The position numbers and the translations under genes are program-made. DNA of 45,113 nt, taken from the NCBI GenBank assembly GCA_018377375.1, contig JAGZZN010000007.1:1-45113 (forward strand), read 5' to 3'. Source of the DNA: Streptococcus parasanguinis (lineage in GTDB: Bacteria; Bacillota; Bacilli; Lactobacillales; Streptococcaceae). The notes beneath the pieces are model-generated. The model was given only the letters and a program-made list of their open reading frames with translations. It was not told the DNA's origin and did not search any database. Positions 29,200 through 38,258 of the stretch are shown in pieces (the first letter of the stretch is position 1; every line of letters begins with the position of its first letter).

Positions 29200-31992
29200 T
29201 TATTTAGCTTCAAATCCTTCTGCAACAGCTTGGGCAAAGTTTTCTTCTACGATACTTGCACAGTGGTCACAGATGGTTGCGTGATAGCTACGTTCTGTTG
29301 TAGTTGGATCGATGCGACGGCAACGGTCACAAACTTCACCTGCTGCACGTTCTACAGTAAAGGCCACATCTTCAAAGACCACTGCACCTTCTGGAGCTGG
29401 ACCTTCAGCGATTGTCAATTCAGAAACAATCAAGAGTTGAGCGACATTGCTATCAACAGCTCCAAGGAGGGTTTTCACTACTTCATTTGGATAAACGGTC
29501 AAGTGAGCTTCAAGAGATTTACCGATGACTTTTTCATTACGCGCTTCTTCCAAGGCTTTTTGAGCTTGTCCACGGAAGTCCATGAAGGCTGACCATGTAT
29601 CCAAGATTTCCTCTTGGTTGGCAAAAGTCTGAGCTTCTGGTAATTCTGACAATTGAACGAAGTCTTCTGCCTCAAACTCAAGATAAGACCAGATTTCTTC
29701 GGCTGTGTGAGGAAGGATTGGTGTCAAAAGCTTAGTGATTTTCACCAAAATATCATAGAAAACTGTTTGCATTTGACGGCGTTCTAGCGATTTCGCTCCT
29801 TCGATATAAACAACATCTTTGGCAAAATCAAGGTAAAAGGCAGACAAATCAACATTGATAAAGTTCACTAAAGCTTTATAGATTGTCAAGAATTCAAAGT
29901 TGGCATAAGCATCACGAATCGTCTTAACAAGTTGGTTAAAGCGAATAGTCATGTACTTATCAACAGAACGAAGTTCTTCGTAAGCGACTGCATCCTCAGC
30001 TGGGTTAAAGTCAGAAGTGTTAGCAATCAAGAAACGAAGGGTATTACGGATCTTACGGTAAGTCTCAGAGACTTGGCTAAAGATATCCATTGAGATACGC
30101 ACATCGTTGCTTGAGTCCACACTAGTCACCCAGAGACGTAAGATTTCAGCACCAAATTGCTTTTCAACATCGCTTGGAGCAATGGTATTCCCAAGAGATT
30201 TAGACATCTTCTCACCTTTACCATCAAATGTGAAACCTTGTGACAAGATTTGTTTATAAGGCGCTACACCATGGTTGGCCACAGATGTGATGAGTGATGA
30301 GTTGAACCAACCACGGTATTGGTCTGAACCTTCTAGGTAAAGATCTGCTGGGTATTTGAGTTCTGGACGGTTAACCACGACCCCATTCCATGATGAACCT
30401 GAGTCGAACCAGACGTCCATGATATCTGTTTCTTTTTTGAACTCACCATTTGGTGAACCTGGATGGCTAAATCCTTCTGGCAAGAGGTCTTTGGCATCAC
30501 GTTCCCACCAAACGATTGATCCATGCTCTTCAAAGAGTTGCGCTACATGTTCGATGGTTTCAGCTGTCATGATTGGCGTGCCATCTTCAGCGTAGAAGAT
30601 TGGAAGAGGCACACCCCAGGCACGTTGACGAGAGATGACCCAGTCACCACGGTCACGAATCATGTTGTAAAGACGGACTTTCCCCCATTCTGAGTGGAAT
30701 TTTACTTTTTCAATTTCATCCAAGATTTCTTGGCGGAATTTTGAGACAGAAGCAAACCATTGTGGCACGGCACGCCAGATGATTGGTTTTTTCGTACGCC
30801 AGTCAAATGGGTAGGAGTGAGAGATTTCTTCTTGAGCAAGAAGCAAATCGCCAAGTTTCTCAATAACAGTTGGTACAACCTTGTCGTAGAACTGACCTGC
30901 AAAGTCAGGTCCAGCATTCTCCATCATAATACCGCGTTTGTTAACCGTAACGGCTACTTCGAGGCCATTTGCAATCCCTACATTGTAGTCATCCTCACCA
31001 AAACCAGGGGCCGTATGGACAATACCGGTGCCTGAATCAAGGGTTACATGCTCACCAAGGATCACCAATTCATCAACTTCCGTATCCCATGGGTGCTCTG
31101 TGATAATATGGTTCAATTCTTTCCCTTGGTAAGTAGCAAGAACTTCAACATTTTCCCAACCGAATTTTTCAGAAAGGCTTGGCAAAAGCTCAGATGCTAC
31201 GACATACTTACGATCAGATCCAGCAGGTTTCACTACGACATAATCAAACTCTGCACCAACAGTCAAACCGCGAGAAGCTGTAACAGTAAATGGAGTTGTT
31301 GTCCAGACAACGATGTAAGTGTCTGTATCTAGAATACCTTTGCCATCTTTAACTTTGTTAGCATAGTAAAGAGAAGTTGATACCAAATCATGGTATTCAA
31401 TCTCTGCTTCAGCAAGGGCTGATTCAGAAGACCAAGACCAGTAAACTGGTTTCGCTCCACGATAGATATAGCCTTTATTGGCCATTTCACCGAAGACACG
31501 AATTTGTGCTGCTTCATAGTCAGGCGTCAAGGTTACATATGGATGATCCCAATCACCTGAAACACCCAAACGTTTGAAGTCTTCGCGTTGTTTATCTACT
31601 TGAGAAAGAGCGTATTCACGGCAGAGTTTCAAGTACTCAACCAAGTCCATTTCTTTACGTTTGACACCTTGTTTAGCCAAGACTTGCTCAATTGGTAGAC
31701 CATGGGTATCCCAACCTGGAATATAAGGGGCGTAAAAGCCTGACATAGACTTAGAACGAACAATGATATCTTTTGAGATCTTGTTCATGGCATGCCCTAC
31801 GTGAATATTTCCGTTGGCATAGGGAGGGCCATCATGAAGGGTAAAATGCGGTTTTCCTTCATTCAACTCTTGACGGCGTTGATACAATTTTGCATCTTCC
31901 CATTCTTTTTGCCAAACTGGTTCCTTCGTTGGAAGCCCAGCCCGCATTGGAAAAGCTGTTTTCCCAAGATTCAATGTTTCTTTGAGTTTCAT
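29200..31992 (-). CDS. ileS: Isoleucyl-tRNA synthetase
   Basis: The 930 residues match bacterial IleRS. Visible are the HIGH-type motif in PPYANGNIHVGHA at about 55-67, the editing domain with WTTTPFTVTASRG, the KMSKS loop in GEKMSKSLGN near 590-599, the anticodon-binding helices, and a C-terminal zinc-binding segment with CDRC and CDHC. It charges tRNA-Ile and edits valine. It is preceded by a complete T-box leader reading AUC, so its expression responds to uncharged tRNA-Ile. AAGGAG precedes the ATG. Confidence 0.98.
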   Translation of the reverse strand: MKLKETLNLGKTAFPMRAGLPTKEPVWQKEWEDAKLYQRRQELNEGKPHFTLHDGPPYANGNIHVGHAMNKISKDIIVRSKSMSGFYAPYIPGWDTHGLPIEQVLAKQGVKRKEMDLVEYLKLCREYALSQVDKQREDFKRLGVSGDWDHPYVTLTPDYEAAQIRVFGEMANKGYIYRGAKPVYWSWSSESALAEAEIEYHDLVSTSLYYANKVKDGKGILDTDTYIVVWTTTPFTVTASRGLTVGAEFDYVVVKPAGSDRKYVVASELLPSLSEKFGWENVEVLATYQGKELNHIITEHPWDTEVDELVILGEHVTLDSGTGIVHTAPGFGEDDYNVGIANGLEVAVTVNKRGIMMENAGPDFAGQFYDKVVPTVIEKLGDLLLAQEEISHSYPFDWRTKKPIIWRAVPQWFASVSKFRQEILDEIEKVKFHSEWGKVRLYNMIRDRGDWVISRQRAWGVPLPIFYAEDGTPIMTAETIEHVAQLFEEHGSIVWWERDAKDLLPEGFSHPGSPNGEFKKETDIMDVWFDSGSSWNGVVVNRPELKYPADLYLEGSDQYRGWFNSSLITSVANHGVAPYKQILSQGFTFDGKGEKMSKSLGNTIAPSDVEKQFGAEILRLWVTSVDSSNDVRISMDIFSQVSETYRKIRNTLRFLIANTSDFNPAEDAVAYEELRSVDKYMTIRFNQLVKTIRDAYANFEFLTIYKALVNFINVDLSAFYLDFAKDVVYIEGAKSLERRQMQTVFYDILVKITKLLTPILPHTAEEIWSYLEFEAEDFVQLSELPEAQTFANQEEILDTWSAFMDFRGQAQKALEEARNEKVIGKSLEAHLTVYPNEVVKTLLGAVDSNVAQLLIVSELTIAEGPAPEGAVVFEDVAFTVERAAGEVCDRCRRIDPTTTERSYHATICDHCASIVEENFAQAVAEGFEAK

Positions 31993-32014
31993 TATGTCTC
32001 CTTATTGATTTAAA

Positions 32015-32241
32015 AGCTATAAAAAAAACACGAGCATCCTAAAAAGGACGATTGCTCGTGGTACCACCTTTGTTCGAGAAGTCGCAAGCGACCTTCTCCT
32101 CTCATCCCGTAACGAGGGAAACGTCCGTTCTTACTCAAGGGTTCAGAACGAATACTGTAAAAGGATCATCCATTAAGAGGGAGTGCAGATCTTCCACCAT
32201 CATCTGCTCGCTAGACCTATCATTAATGGACCTGTTTTTAC
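32015..32241 (-). promoter_or_regulatory. T-box riboswitch (tRNA-Ile) upstream of ileS
   Basis: On the minus strand the leader opens with GTAAAA, which pairs with TTTTAC to close Stem I. Above it, an internal loop holds ATGATCC with specifier AUC (32166-32164), an isoleucine codon. Stem I also has the AGCGAG and GGTGGAAG motifs. The T-box core AAAGGTGGTACCACG lies at about 32073-32059. A terminator follows with arms CACGAGCA and TGCTCGTG, then eight T. Uncharged tRNA-Ile pairing would favour the antiterminator. Confidence 0.95.
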
Positions 32242-32244
32242 AAA

Positions 32245-32253
32245 ATTATAAAA
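32245..32253 (-). promoter_or_regulatory. Possible -10 element of the ileS leader at the end of divIVA
   Basis: The minus strand reads TATAAT at 32250-32245, overlapping the divIVA stop codon, seven bases before the T-box Stem I. No good -35 hexamer lies 17 bases upstream, so the call is weak. Read-through from divIVA is the alternative. Confidence 0.4.
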
Positions 32254-33073
32254 TATTGACAGATTCACGATTTGCATCATCTTCTGGTTGAACAGTTTCT
32301 TCAACCTCAACGACTTCCTCATTTTCATGACGAGCGTGCTCTGCTTCTTCTAAAGCGGATTGAACTTTTTCATTCAAGCCTTCAAACGCTTGTGTTGCAC
32401 CCAATTCTAAATTAGCAGCTTCGATGCGTTTTTGCAATTCTTCAATTTCAGCTGGAGAGAATTGACGAGTCAAATCAATGTTATCATCTTCTGCATGATG
32501 ATGGTGAACTGATTCACCCAAAGCTTTTTCCACAATTTCACGGAAAGCTTCATCACTTGTTTGAATGTACATAGCTGTTGGACGAAGAATTTCATCCCAT
32601 TCAGGTGTATCGATAATGCTCAATTGGCTTTCGATGGTTGATTTCAAACGTTGATGGAAGACGCGTGTCTTGTTCTTCAATTCCTCTGTTTCAACGGCAA
32701 CCTTCTTGGCATTATCCGTTGCATGACGAAGGATTTCATTTGCTTTTTGTTTTGCTTCATCTACTAAGTGCTGTGCATCTTGTTCAGCTTGACGAACAAT
32801 ATTTTCAGAACGTTCGTTAGCGGCTTGTTTGACACGTTCCGCAGTATCTTGTGCAATCAAAACAGATTGACTCAATGAATCTTTCATTTCATCAAAATAG
32901 TTTAAGCGTTCTTCAAGAGCTTGAATTTTTGCTTCTTGATCATGATTTAAACGAACAAGATCTTCATAATCGCGAACAACGATATCTAGAAATTCTTCTA
33001 CTTCGTTCGCATCATACCCTCTAAATTTAACGCCAAAAGTTTTATCTTTAATTTCTAAAGCAGTAAGAGCCAT
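32246..33073 (-). CDS. divIVA: Cell division protein DivIVA
   Basis: The 275 residues show the DivIVA lipid-binding N-terminus (TALEIKDKTFGVKFRGYDANEVEEFLD), long coiled coils at about 30-160, and a variable acidic C-tail. In streptococci DivIVA localises at the septum and poles, organises late division and is a substrate of the Ser/Thr kinase StkP. A natural run of four histidines (near 190) is present. It is the last division gene before the ileS T-box. GGAGGAG precedes the ATG. Confidence 0.96.
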   Translation of the reverse strand: MALTALEIKDKTFGVKFRGYDANEVEEFLDIVVRDYEDLVRLNHDQEAKIQALEERLNYFDEMKDSLSQSVLIAQDTAERVKQAANERSENIVRQAEQDAQHLVDEAKQKANEILRHATDNAKKVAVETEELKNKTRVFHQRLKSTIESQLSIIDTPEWDEILRPTAMYIQTSDEAFREIVEKALGESVHHHHAEDDNIDLTRQFSPAEIEELQKRIEAANLELGATQAFEGLNEKVQSALEEAEHARHENEEVVEVEETVQPEDDANRESVNIL

Positions 33074-33082
33074 AACTCCTCC

Positions 33083-33877
33083 TCATTTTTTACTTAAGAG
33101 TACTTCAACAGTTATTTTATATTTTCCACTCTTTGAAATACCATTTTCAGAAACAATTTTAAGACGCCCAAAGCGTCGGACACTGACTAAATCATTCAGA
33201 CCTACAGCATAGCTAACATTGGAAGTAGTCGCATAGTTAACTTTCACTAAACCAGAACTAATCAACTGACTAGCTTGTGAGCGTGAAAGCTTGAAGGTCC
33301 CAGCAATCACCTTATCTAACCGATAACTCGACACGAGAATATCTCGCTGCTGGCTTTCTTCCTCTACGATCATTTGTTCAGAGAGAGGAACTTCCCTCAG
33401 CTTAACAGGTACCCGAGAAATTTTCTGGATGTGATCCATAAAATAGTGAACAAAACGCCGTTCAACAAATACTTGGATCTTTCCATCACTCGTTAGAATA
33501 TCTCCAAAGGACTTGCGCTCCACACCTAATTGGTGAACAATGGTCCCCAGTACCTGGGAATGGGTCAAGTGATGAAATTTTGAAGCATAGACCATTTCCA
33601 ATAAGGCCAGATCAAAGTCACTTGGATCTAATTGGTAATAATCCGGAGCAACAATAACCTTGGCATACTCCATTTTCTGCTCATCACTAGAAACAAAGAC
33701 CTGTAATTGGTAGCTTGCCGCGACATTTCGTAAAATAGTGACCTGATGAGGGTTTAAAAAGCCCGTCACCTCAACAGAATAGCGTTCCACCACTCTTTCA
33801 GACAATTCAATACAACGATCAATAAATTCGTGATCTTCGCGATTGAAATGTTGGTAAATCTCTTTCTGTCCCATCAT
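33083..33877 (-). CDS. ylmH: YlmH, S4-domain RNA-binding protein
   Basis: The 264 residues carry a C-terminal S4 RNA-binding domain (DKVIAGTFKLSRSQASQLIS through VSVRRFGRLKI, about 188-245) preceded by the YlmH-specific domain (QIYHFN-like start, then FLNPHQVTILRN). YlmH lies in the division cluster of Gram-positive bacteria and has been linked to ribosome rescue with peptidyl-tRNA. Two adjacent ATG codons occur and either may be the start. It follows ylmG by three bases. Confidence 0.92.
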   Translation of the reverse strand: MMGQKEIYQHFNREDHEFIDRCIELSERVVERYSVEVTGFLNPHQVTILRNVAASYQLQVFVSSDEQKMEYAKVIVAPDYYQLDPSDFDLALLEMVYASKFHHLTHSQVLGTIVHQLGVERKSFGDILTSDGKIQVFVERRFVHYFMDHIQKISRVPVKLREVPLSEQMIVEEESQQRDILVSSYRLDKVIAGTFKLSRSQASQLISSGLVKVNYATTSNVSYAVGLNDLVSVRRFGRLKIVSENGISKSGKYKITVEVLLSKK

Positions 33878-33880
33878 ATT

Positions 33881-34144
33881 CTATCCAATCAAAAGTAGGA
33901 ACAAGCGGGCTAATAACTGATTCATCAGGTTCAAAACCAAAAGTGCTATCCAAACTGTGAAATCTAAACCTCCCACCTGCAAGGTTAACTTTCTAAAAAG
34001 GCTCAAAAATGGTTCAACTAGGCGGTGAACCATTTGTCCGAGAGTACTCTGAGGCGCCCCAGGGAACCAAGCAAGCAAGGCATAGATGACTAGAATGATG
34101 GAATAGATTTGAATGATATTTGATAGATATTGAAAAATAATCAT
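33881..34144 (-). CDS. ylmG: YlmG/YggT family membrane protein
   Basis: The 87 residues hold two hydrophobic helices (about 5-27 and 62-86) joined by the conserved FPGAPQSTLGQMVHRLVEPF loop with the family's proline and arginine. YggT-family proteins sit in the division cluster and affect septum or chloroplast nucleoid organisation in relatives. The exact role is unknown. It starts one base after sepF and ends three before ylmH. Confidence 0.92.
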   Translation of the reverse strand: MIIFQYLSNIIQIYSIILVIYALLAWFPGAPQSTLGQMVHRLVEPFLSLFRKLTLQVGGLDFTVWIALLVLNLMNQLLARLFLLLIG

Positions 34145-34145
34145 T

Positions 34146-34775
34146 TTAACGATTACGTTTCATATCGTAGTCAAATTCTGTTACTTCCACATCATTTGGA
34201 AGGCGAATATCTTCAACGTTAACAACTACATTAATCGGAGTCAACAAGTACATGGTACTTGCCACACGACGAAGATTTCCCGCTAAAACATAACGAGCTC
34301 CATCCAAATAATCTAAACAACGACGTGCTTGTACTTCTGTCATATATTGGAAGTCAATCAAGATACTCTCATTAGATAGTAATAGATCAACAATTTCAGT
34401 CGCTTCCTCGTATTTGCGGGGATAGCGTACATCGATGGTAATCTTTTCATCTGTATTCGCACGCTTAGCAGCCAATTCACGTTGACGTTCATGCAAGCGC
34501 GTAATATTTTCAGATGAACTTTTCGTTGTTGAAACAGGTTCCTTCACAGCCGCTGTAGACACTGGAGTCGTAACAGGGGCGACAGGAGTCGGTTTTGGTT
34601 TTACTGGTTCTCTTTGACTAATCTGTGGACGTGGAGAAGTCACTTGAGGAGTCGGCTGTGGCTGTGGAACTGGTTGTGTTTCCGCCCCAGCTGCTTTTGC
34701 CTCGCGAACTTCTACTTCTTCACCGTCTTCTGTGAAGTAGTCAATAAAGTTGTTAAATTTATCTTTTAATGACAT
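34146..34775 (-). CDS. sepF: Cell division protein SepF
   Basis: The 209 residues begin with the amphipathic membrane-binding helix MSLKDKFNNFIDYFTEDGEE, then a proline/glutamine/threonine-rich linker (about 30-85), then the SepF core (TIDVRYPRKYEEATEIVDLL to NVEDIRLPNDV). SepF tethers FtsZ to the membrane and bends septal filaments, and overlaps with FtsA in function. It lies between ylmE and ylmG in the conserved order. Confidence 0.95.
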   Translation of the reverse strand: MSLKDKFNNFIDYFTEDGEEVEVREAKAAGAETQPVPQPQPTPQVTSPRPQISQREPVKPKPTPVAPVTTPVSTAAVKEPVSTTKSSSENITRLHERQRELAAKRANTDEKITIDVRYPRKYEEATEIVDLLLSNESILIDFQYMTEVQARRCLDYLDGARYVLAGNLRRVASTMYLLTPINVVVNVEDIRLPNDVEVTEFDYDMKRNR

Positions 34776-34784
34776 AGTTCTTTC

Positions 34785-35453
34785 CTATTTAAAAAATGAT
34801 GTCCCAATTCTTACATAAGTCGCTCCGTTCGCAATGGCTACTTCAAAGTCACGACTCATACCCATACTTAGTTCTGAAAAAGGCATATTTTTTAATTGTT
34901 TCTTTTCTAGTTGTTTCTGAAGTTGGTGAGTTTTTGAAAAAATATCCTGCAACTCTTCTTGACTAGCCTCAAAAGGAGCCATCGTCATTAAACCAACAAT
35001 TTCAATTTTGTCCAGCTGTGCGATTTCCGCTAAAACATCATCCAGTTCATCGGGTGCAAAACCATGCTTACTTTCTTCACCAGAAATGTTCACTTGGAGG
35101 AAACACTTGATTGGGTGTTCTGCTCGCTTTTGAATTTCTTGAGCCAGCTTCACCGAATCCAAGGCATGAAAGTAATCGACGAGATTGATCACGTCTTTTA
35201 CTTTCCGCCGTTGGAGGCTCCCAATCAAGTGCCAAGTGAGGTCATACTCTTTTAGAGCTTGATACTTTTCTAGGAATTTATCGACACGATTTTCACCGAT
35301 ATGTTGGATACCTGTTTTCACCAGTGCTTCTGTTGTGGCAACATCCACATACTTGGTGACAGCTATCACATTAACTTGATCTCGACGGTTAGCTTTGTTT
35401 CTTGCTGTTTCTACTTGTTGCCGAACAAGATCAGCATTCTCTCCCAGATTCAT
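34785..35453 (-). CDS. ylmE: YggS family pyridoxal phosphate homeostasis protein
   Basis: The 222 residues match the PLP-binding YggS/PROSC family: IAVTKYVDVATTEAL with the PLP lysine (about 34), HIGENRVDKFLEKYQ, LIGSLQRRK, and GLMTMAPFE and SMGMSRDFEVAI near the C-terminus. These proteins carry and buffer pyridoxal phosphate and have no clear catalytic activity. It starts two bases after ftsZ, so it is co-transcribed. Confidence 0.94.
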   Translation of the reverse strand: MNLGENADLVRQQVETARNKANRRDQVNVIAVTKYVDVATTEALVKTGIQHIGENRVDKFLEKYQALKEYDLTWHLIGSLQRRKVKDVINLVDYFHALDSVKLAQEIQKRAEHPIKCFLQVNISGEESKHGFAPDELDDVLAEIAQLDKIEIVGLMTMAPFEASQEELQDIFSKTHQLQKQLEKKQLKNMPFSELSMGMSRDFEVAIANGATYVRIGTSFFK

Positions 35454-35455
35454 GA

Positions 35456-36721
35456 TTAACGATTCCGGAAGAATGGTGGTGTTTCCAATTCATCATCATC
35501 TGAAGATGAATCTACGTAACGATCAACTTGATGTGTTGATGTTGGTTCAGTTTGGCGAACGATATTCTCACGACGAATATCCCAATCACCAAAGGCTGAG
35601 CCACGGTTTGGTTCTACCGCTGGACGACTTGGAGTTGTTGGCAATTCAACATCTTGTTTCAAATCAAATTCACGGTCAAATGGTGCAGCTTGTGGGCGTT
35701 GTTCACGTGGTCCTGTTTTATAAGGACGTTGTGAGGAAGCAATTCCGCTAACGCGTTCTACCTTGTCTTGACGGACACCAGTTGCAACAACCGTCACGCG
35801 GATTTCATCTTTAAGAGATTCATCAATAGATGTACCCAACCAGATGTTCACTCCGTGACCTGCAGCTTGGTTCACAATTTCTGAAGCTTCTTCAGCTTCG
35901 ATCAAAGTCATATCCAAACCACCTGTTACGTTGACGATCACGTCTTCAGCACCGTCAATGGTTGTTTCAAGGAGTGGTGAGTAGATAGCTTTACGAGCTG
36001 CTTCAATAACGCGTTCTTCACCGCTACCAACACCAATACCCATGAGGGCATTTCCTTTGTTTTCCATAACAGTCTTCACGTCTGCAAAGTCAAGGTTGAT
36101 CAATCCAGGACTTGTGATCAAGTCAGTGATCCCTTGAACACCTTGACGAAGAACGTTGTCAGCTTCACTCAACGCTTCAAGAAGCGGTGTCTTTTTGTCC
36201 ACAATTTCAAGCAAGTTGTTATTAGAAATAATCAACAATGTGTCTACATGTTCGCGAAGTTCATTGATCCCTTCAATAGCGAAGTTCCCACGTTTTGAAC
36301 CTTCAAACCCGAATGGACGAGTAACAACTGCTACTGTCAAAGCGCCAACTGCTTTAGCAATACGAGCGATGACTGGTGCAGCACCTGTACCAGATCCTCC
36401 ACCCATCCCTGCAGTGATAAAGACCATGTCTGCACCTTGCAAAGCTTCTGTTAACACTTCTTCGCTTTCTTCAGCTGCCTTACGACCAACTTCAGGTTGA
36501 CCTCCAGCACCCAATCCACGAGTCAATTTTGGACCCAATTGGATAACTGTTTCAGCTTTTGCACTTGAAAGTGCTTGAACATCTGTATTAGCTGCGATGA
36601 ATTCTACACCGGCAACGCCTTCGTCAATCATACGATTGATGGCGTTACCGCCACCGCCACCGACACCGATTACTTTAATTACTGCACCTTGTGCCGCTGC
36701 TGTGTCAAATGAAAATGTCAT
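35456..36721 (-). CDS. ftsZ: Cell division GTPase FtsZ
   Basis: The 421 residues have the tubulin-like GTPase core: GVGGGGGNAINRMID at about 19-33, the signature GGGSGTGAAPVIA (about 105-117), and NLDFADVKTVM with catalytic aspartates. A flexible linker and the C-terminal tail ETPPFFRNR, which binds FtsA and SepF, follow. FtsZ forms the division ring. AAGGAG precedes the ATG, 15 bases after the ftsA stop. Confidence 0.98.
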   Translation of the reverse strand: MTFSFDTAAAQGAVIKVIGVGGGGGNAINRMIDEGVAGVEFIAANTDVQALSSAKAETVIQLGPKLTRGLGAGGQPEVGRKAAEESEEVLTEALQGADMVFITAGMGGGSGTGAAPVIARIAKAVGALTVAVVTRPFGFEGSKRGNFAIEGINELREHVDTLLIISNNNLLEIVDKKTPLLEALSEADNVLRQGVQGITDLITSPGLINLDFADVKTVMENKGNALMGIGVGSGEERVIEAARKAIYSPLLETTIDGAEDVIVNVTGGLDMTLIEAEEASEIVNQAAGHGVNIWLGTSIDESLKDEIRVTVVATGVRQDKVERVSGIASSQRPYKTGPREQRPQAAPFDREFDLKQDVELPTTPSRPAVEPNRGSAFGDWDIRRENIVRQTEPTSTHQVDRYVDSSSDDDELETPPFFRNR

Positions 36722-36736
36722 AAATACTTACACTCC

Positions 36737-38125
36737 TTAATCAAACATATTACCGATCAAATTTTTCATTCGGTCTGTGAATGTAGTTTTTTGTTCTTGT
36801 TTGCTATCATTGCTTGCTACTGGAATTTCTTGAGCATCTACTGGAGATTCAATCTTCTCAGCATTGTACGCAGGTACTACCGATTGTGCTGGAGCAGCAG
36901 GTTGTGGTTGTACTTGTGGTTGCACAGGTCGATCAAATTGAATCGGTTGTTGACGCAAGACTTCGTCTCCACGAACCGCAGCTTGAGCAATAATATCCAC
37001 ATCTGTCAAATTGCCTGCATATTCAGACAAACTAATCACATGGGCAAAAGCTGGATTGCGAATTCCAATTTGATTTGGAACAAACAATTTCACATTTACA
37101 CCAAAGACTTCTTGAGCCAATTCTTCAACACCAGGAAGGATTGCGCCTCCACCGATAATCACAATACCACCAGGAAGATCCAACAAATGTCTTCTCTCAA
37201 GATCTTGCTTGATTTGCTCAAAGATGTGTTTGATACGTGCTGAAATGATTTCAGCCAAGTACTTCTCAGTCACTTCAACTGGCTCAACTTCACCAATAAC
37301 TTCTACATGGAACACTTCGTTTCCAGCAGATGGCACATAGGCTTCACCGTAGTTGAACTTCAAACCTTCTGCCAATTTTTGAGAAGTCTTCAAAACTTTA
37401 GAAATATCTTTGGTAACGTAATCGCCACCTTCTTGGTAGATATTTGTAAATTGAAGTTCTTGGCTACGAACAGATGCCACTGTGGTTTGGCCACCACCCA
37501 TATCAATCACTGTTGCTCCGAATTCACGTTCGCCTTCGTTCAAGACTGTTTTGATCATCGCAAGTGGGGAAATGATGATGTTTTCTACTTGTAAGCCTGC
37601 ACGTTCAACGGTTTTACGCAAATTGTGCAAGATTGTACGAGGTCCTGTATAAAGAAGGCCACGCATTTCAAGTCGGATCCCCATCATTCCGCGTGGATCG
37701 CGAATTCCTTGGAAACCATCAACTGTGAATTCCTCAGGAATGAAGGTGATTACTTCACGATCCGGTGTCATACTTTTTGTGAGTGCAGATTTGACAACAT
37801 TTTCAACATCTGCATCTGTGATTTCTTTTGAATCACTTGTGACTGGAATCATTCCTTGAGTTGCTTCGATTTGTAGTAAGTTTGCAGGCAACCCAACATT
37901 GACTAGATTGATTGAAATCCCTGCTTTTTCCTCAGCTTGGCTGATTGCAGTTTTAATTGCATTTGAAGCAGCTTCGATATCTACTATAATTCCATCTTTG
38001 ACGCCAGCACTTTTTGCATTGCTGACTCCAATTACATTCATTTCTCCATTGACATGTTCTGCCACCAATACTTTTATTGAACTAGTACCGATATCTAAAC
38101 CTGTAAAAAAGCCGTCTCTAGCCAT
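36737..38125 (-). CDS. ftsA: Cell division protein FtsA
   Basis: The 462 residues have the actin-like fold (FTGLDIGTSSIKVLVAEH at about 7-24, GATVIDMGGGQTTVA near 204-218, GIVIIGGGAILPGVEEL near 323), the SHS2 insertion, a Pro/Gln linker near 395-430 and a C-terminal amphipathic helix FTDRMKNLIGNMFD that binds membrane. FtsA anchors FtsZ and recruits the divisome. An extended -10 promoter (TGATATAAT, 38203-38211) lies in the 133-base gap to divIB. Confidence 0.97.
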   Translation of the reverse strand: MARDGFFTGLDIGTSSIKVLVAEHVNGEMNVIGVSNAKSAGVKDGIIVDIEAASNAIKTAISQAEEKAGISINLVNVGLPANLLQIEATQGMIPVTSDSKEITDADVENVVKSALTKSMTPDREVITFIPEEFTVDGFQGIRDPRGMMGIRLEMRGLLYTGPRTILHNLRKTVERAGLQVENIIISPLAMIKTVLNEGEREFGATVIDMGGGQTTVASVRSQELQFTNIYQEGGDYVTKDISKVLKTSQKLAEGLKFNYGEAYVPSAGNEVFHVEVIGEVEPVEVTEKYLAEIISARIKHIFEQIKQDLERRHLLDLPGGIVIIGGGAILPGVEELAQEVFGVNVKLFVPNQIGIRNPAFAHVISLSEYAGNLTDVDIIAQAAVRGDEVLRQQPIQFDRPVQPQVQPQPAAPAQSVVPAYNAEKIESPVDAQEIPVASNDSKQEQKTTFTDRMKNLIGNMFD

Positions 38126-38202
38126 TACACCAGTCCTCTCTCTTTATTTGTTTTCACTTTACATCTATTTATAGCCCTTTTAGTTGGAACTATCCAAACT
38201 TC

Positions 38203-38211
38203 ATTATATCA
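38203..38211 (-). promoter_or_regulatory. Extended -10 promoter of ftsA-ftsZ
   Basis: The minus strand reads TGATATAAT about 78 bases before the ftsA ATG, just after the divIB stop. No clear -35 is present. It gives ftsAZ a promoter separate from murD-murG-divIB. Confidence 0.6.
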
Positions 38212-38258
38212 CAAAGAAGCCTAAAATGGACATTTTTTCTTCAATTATTTGAGATAAT

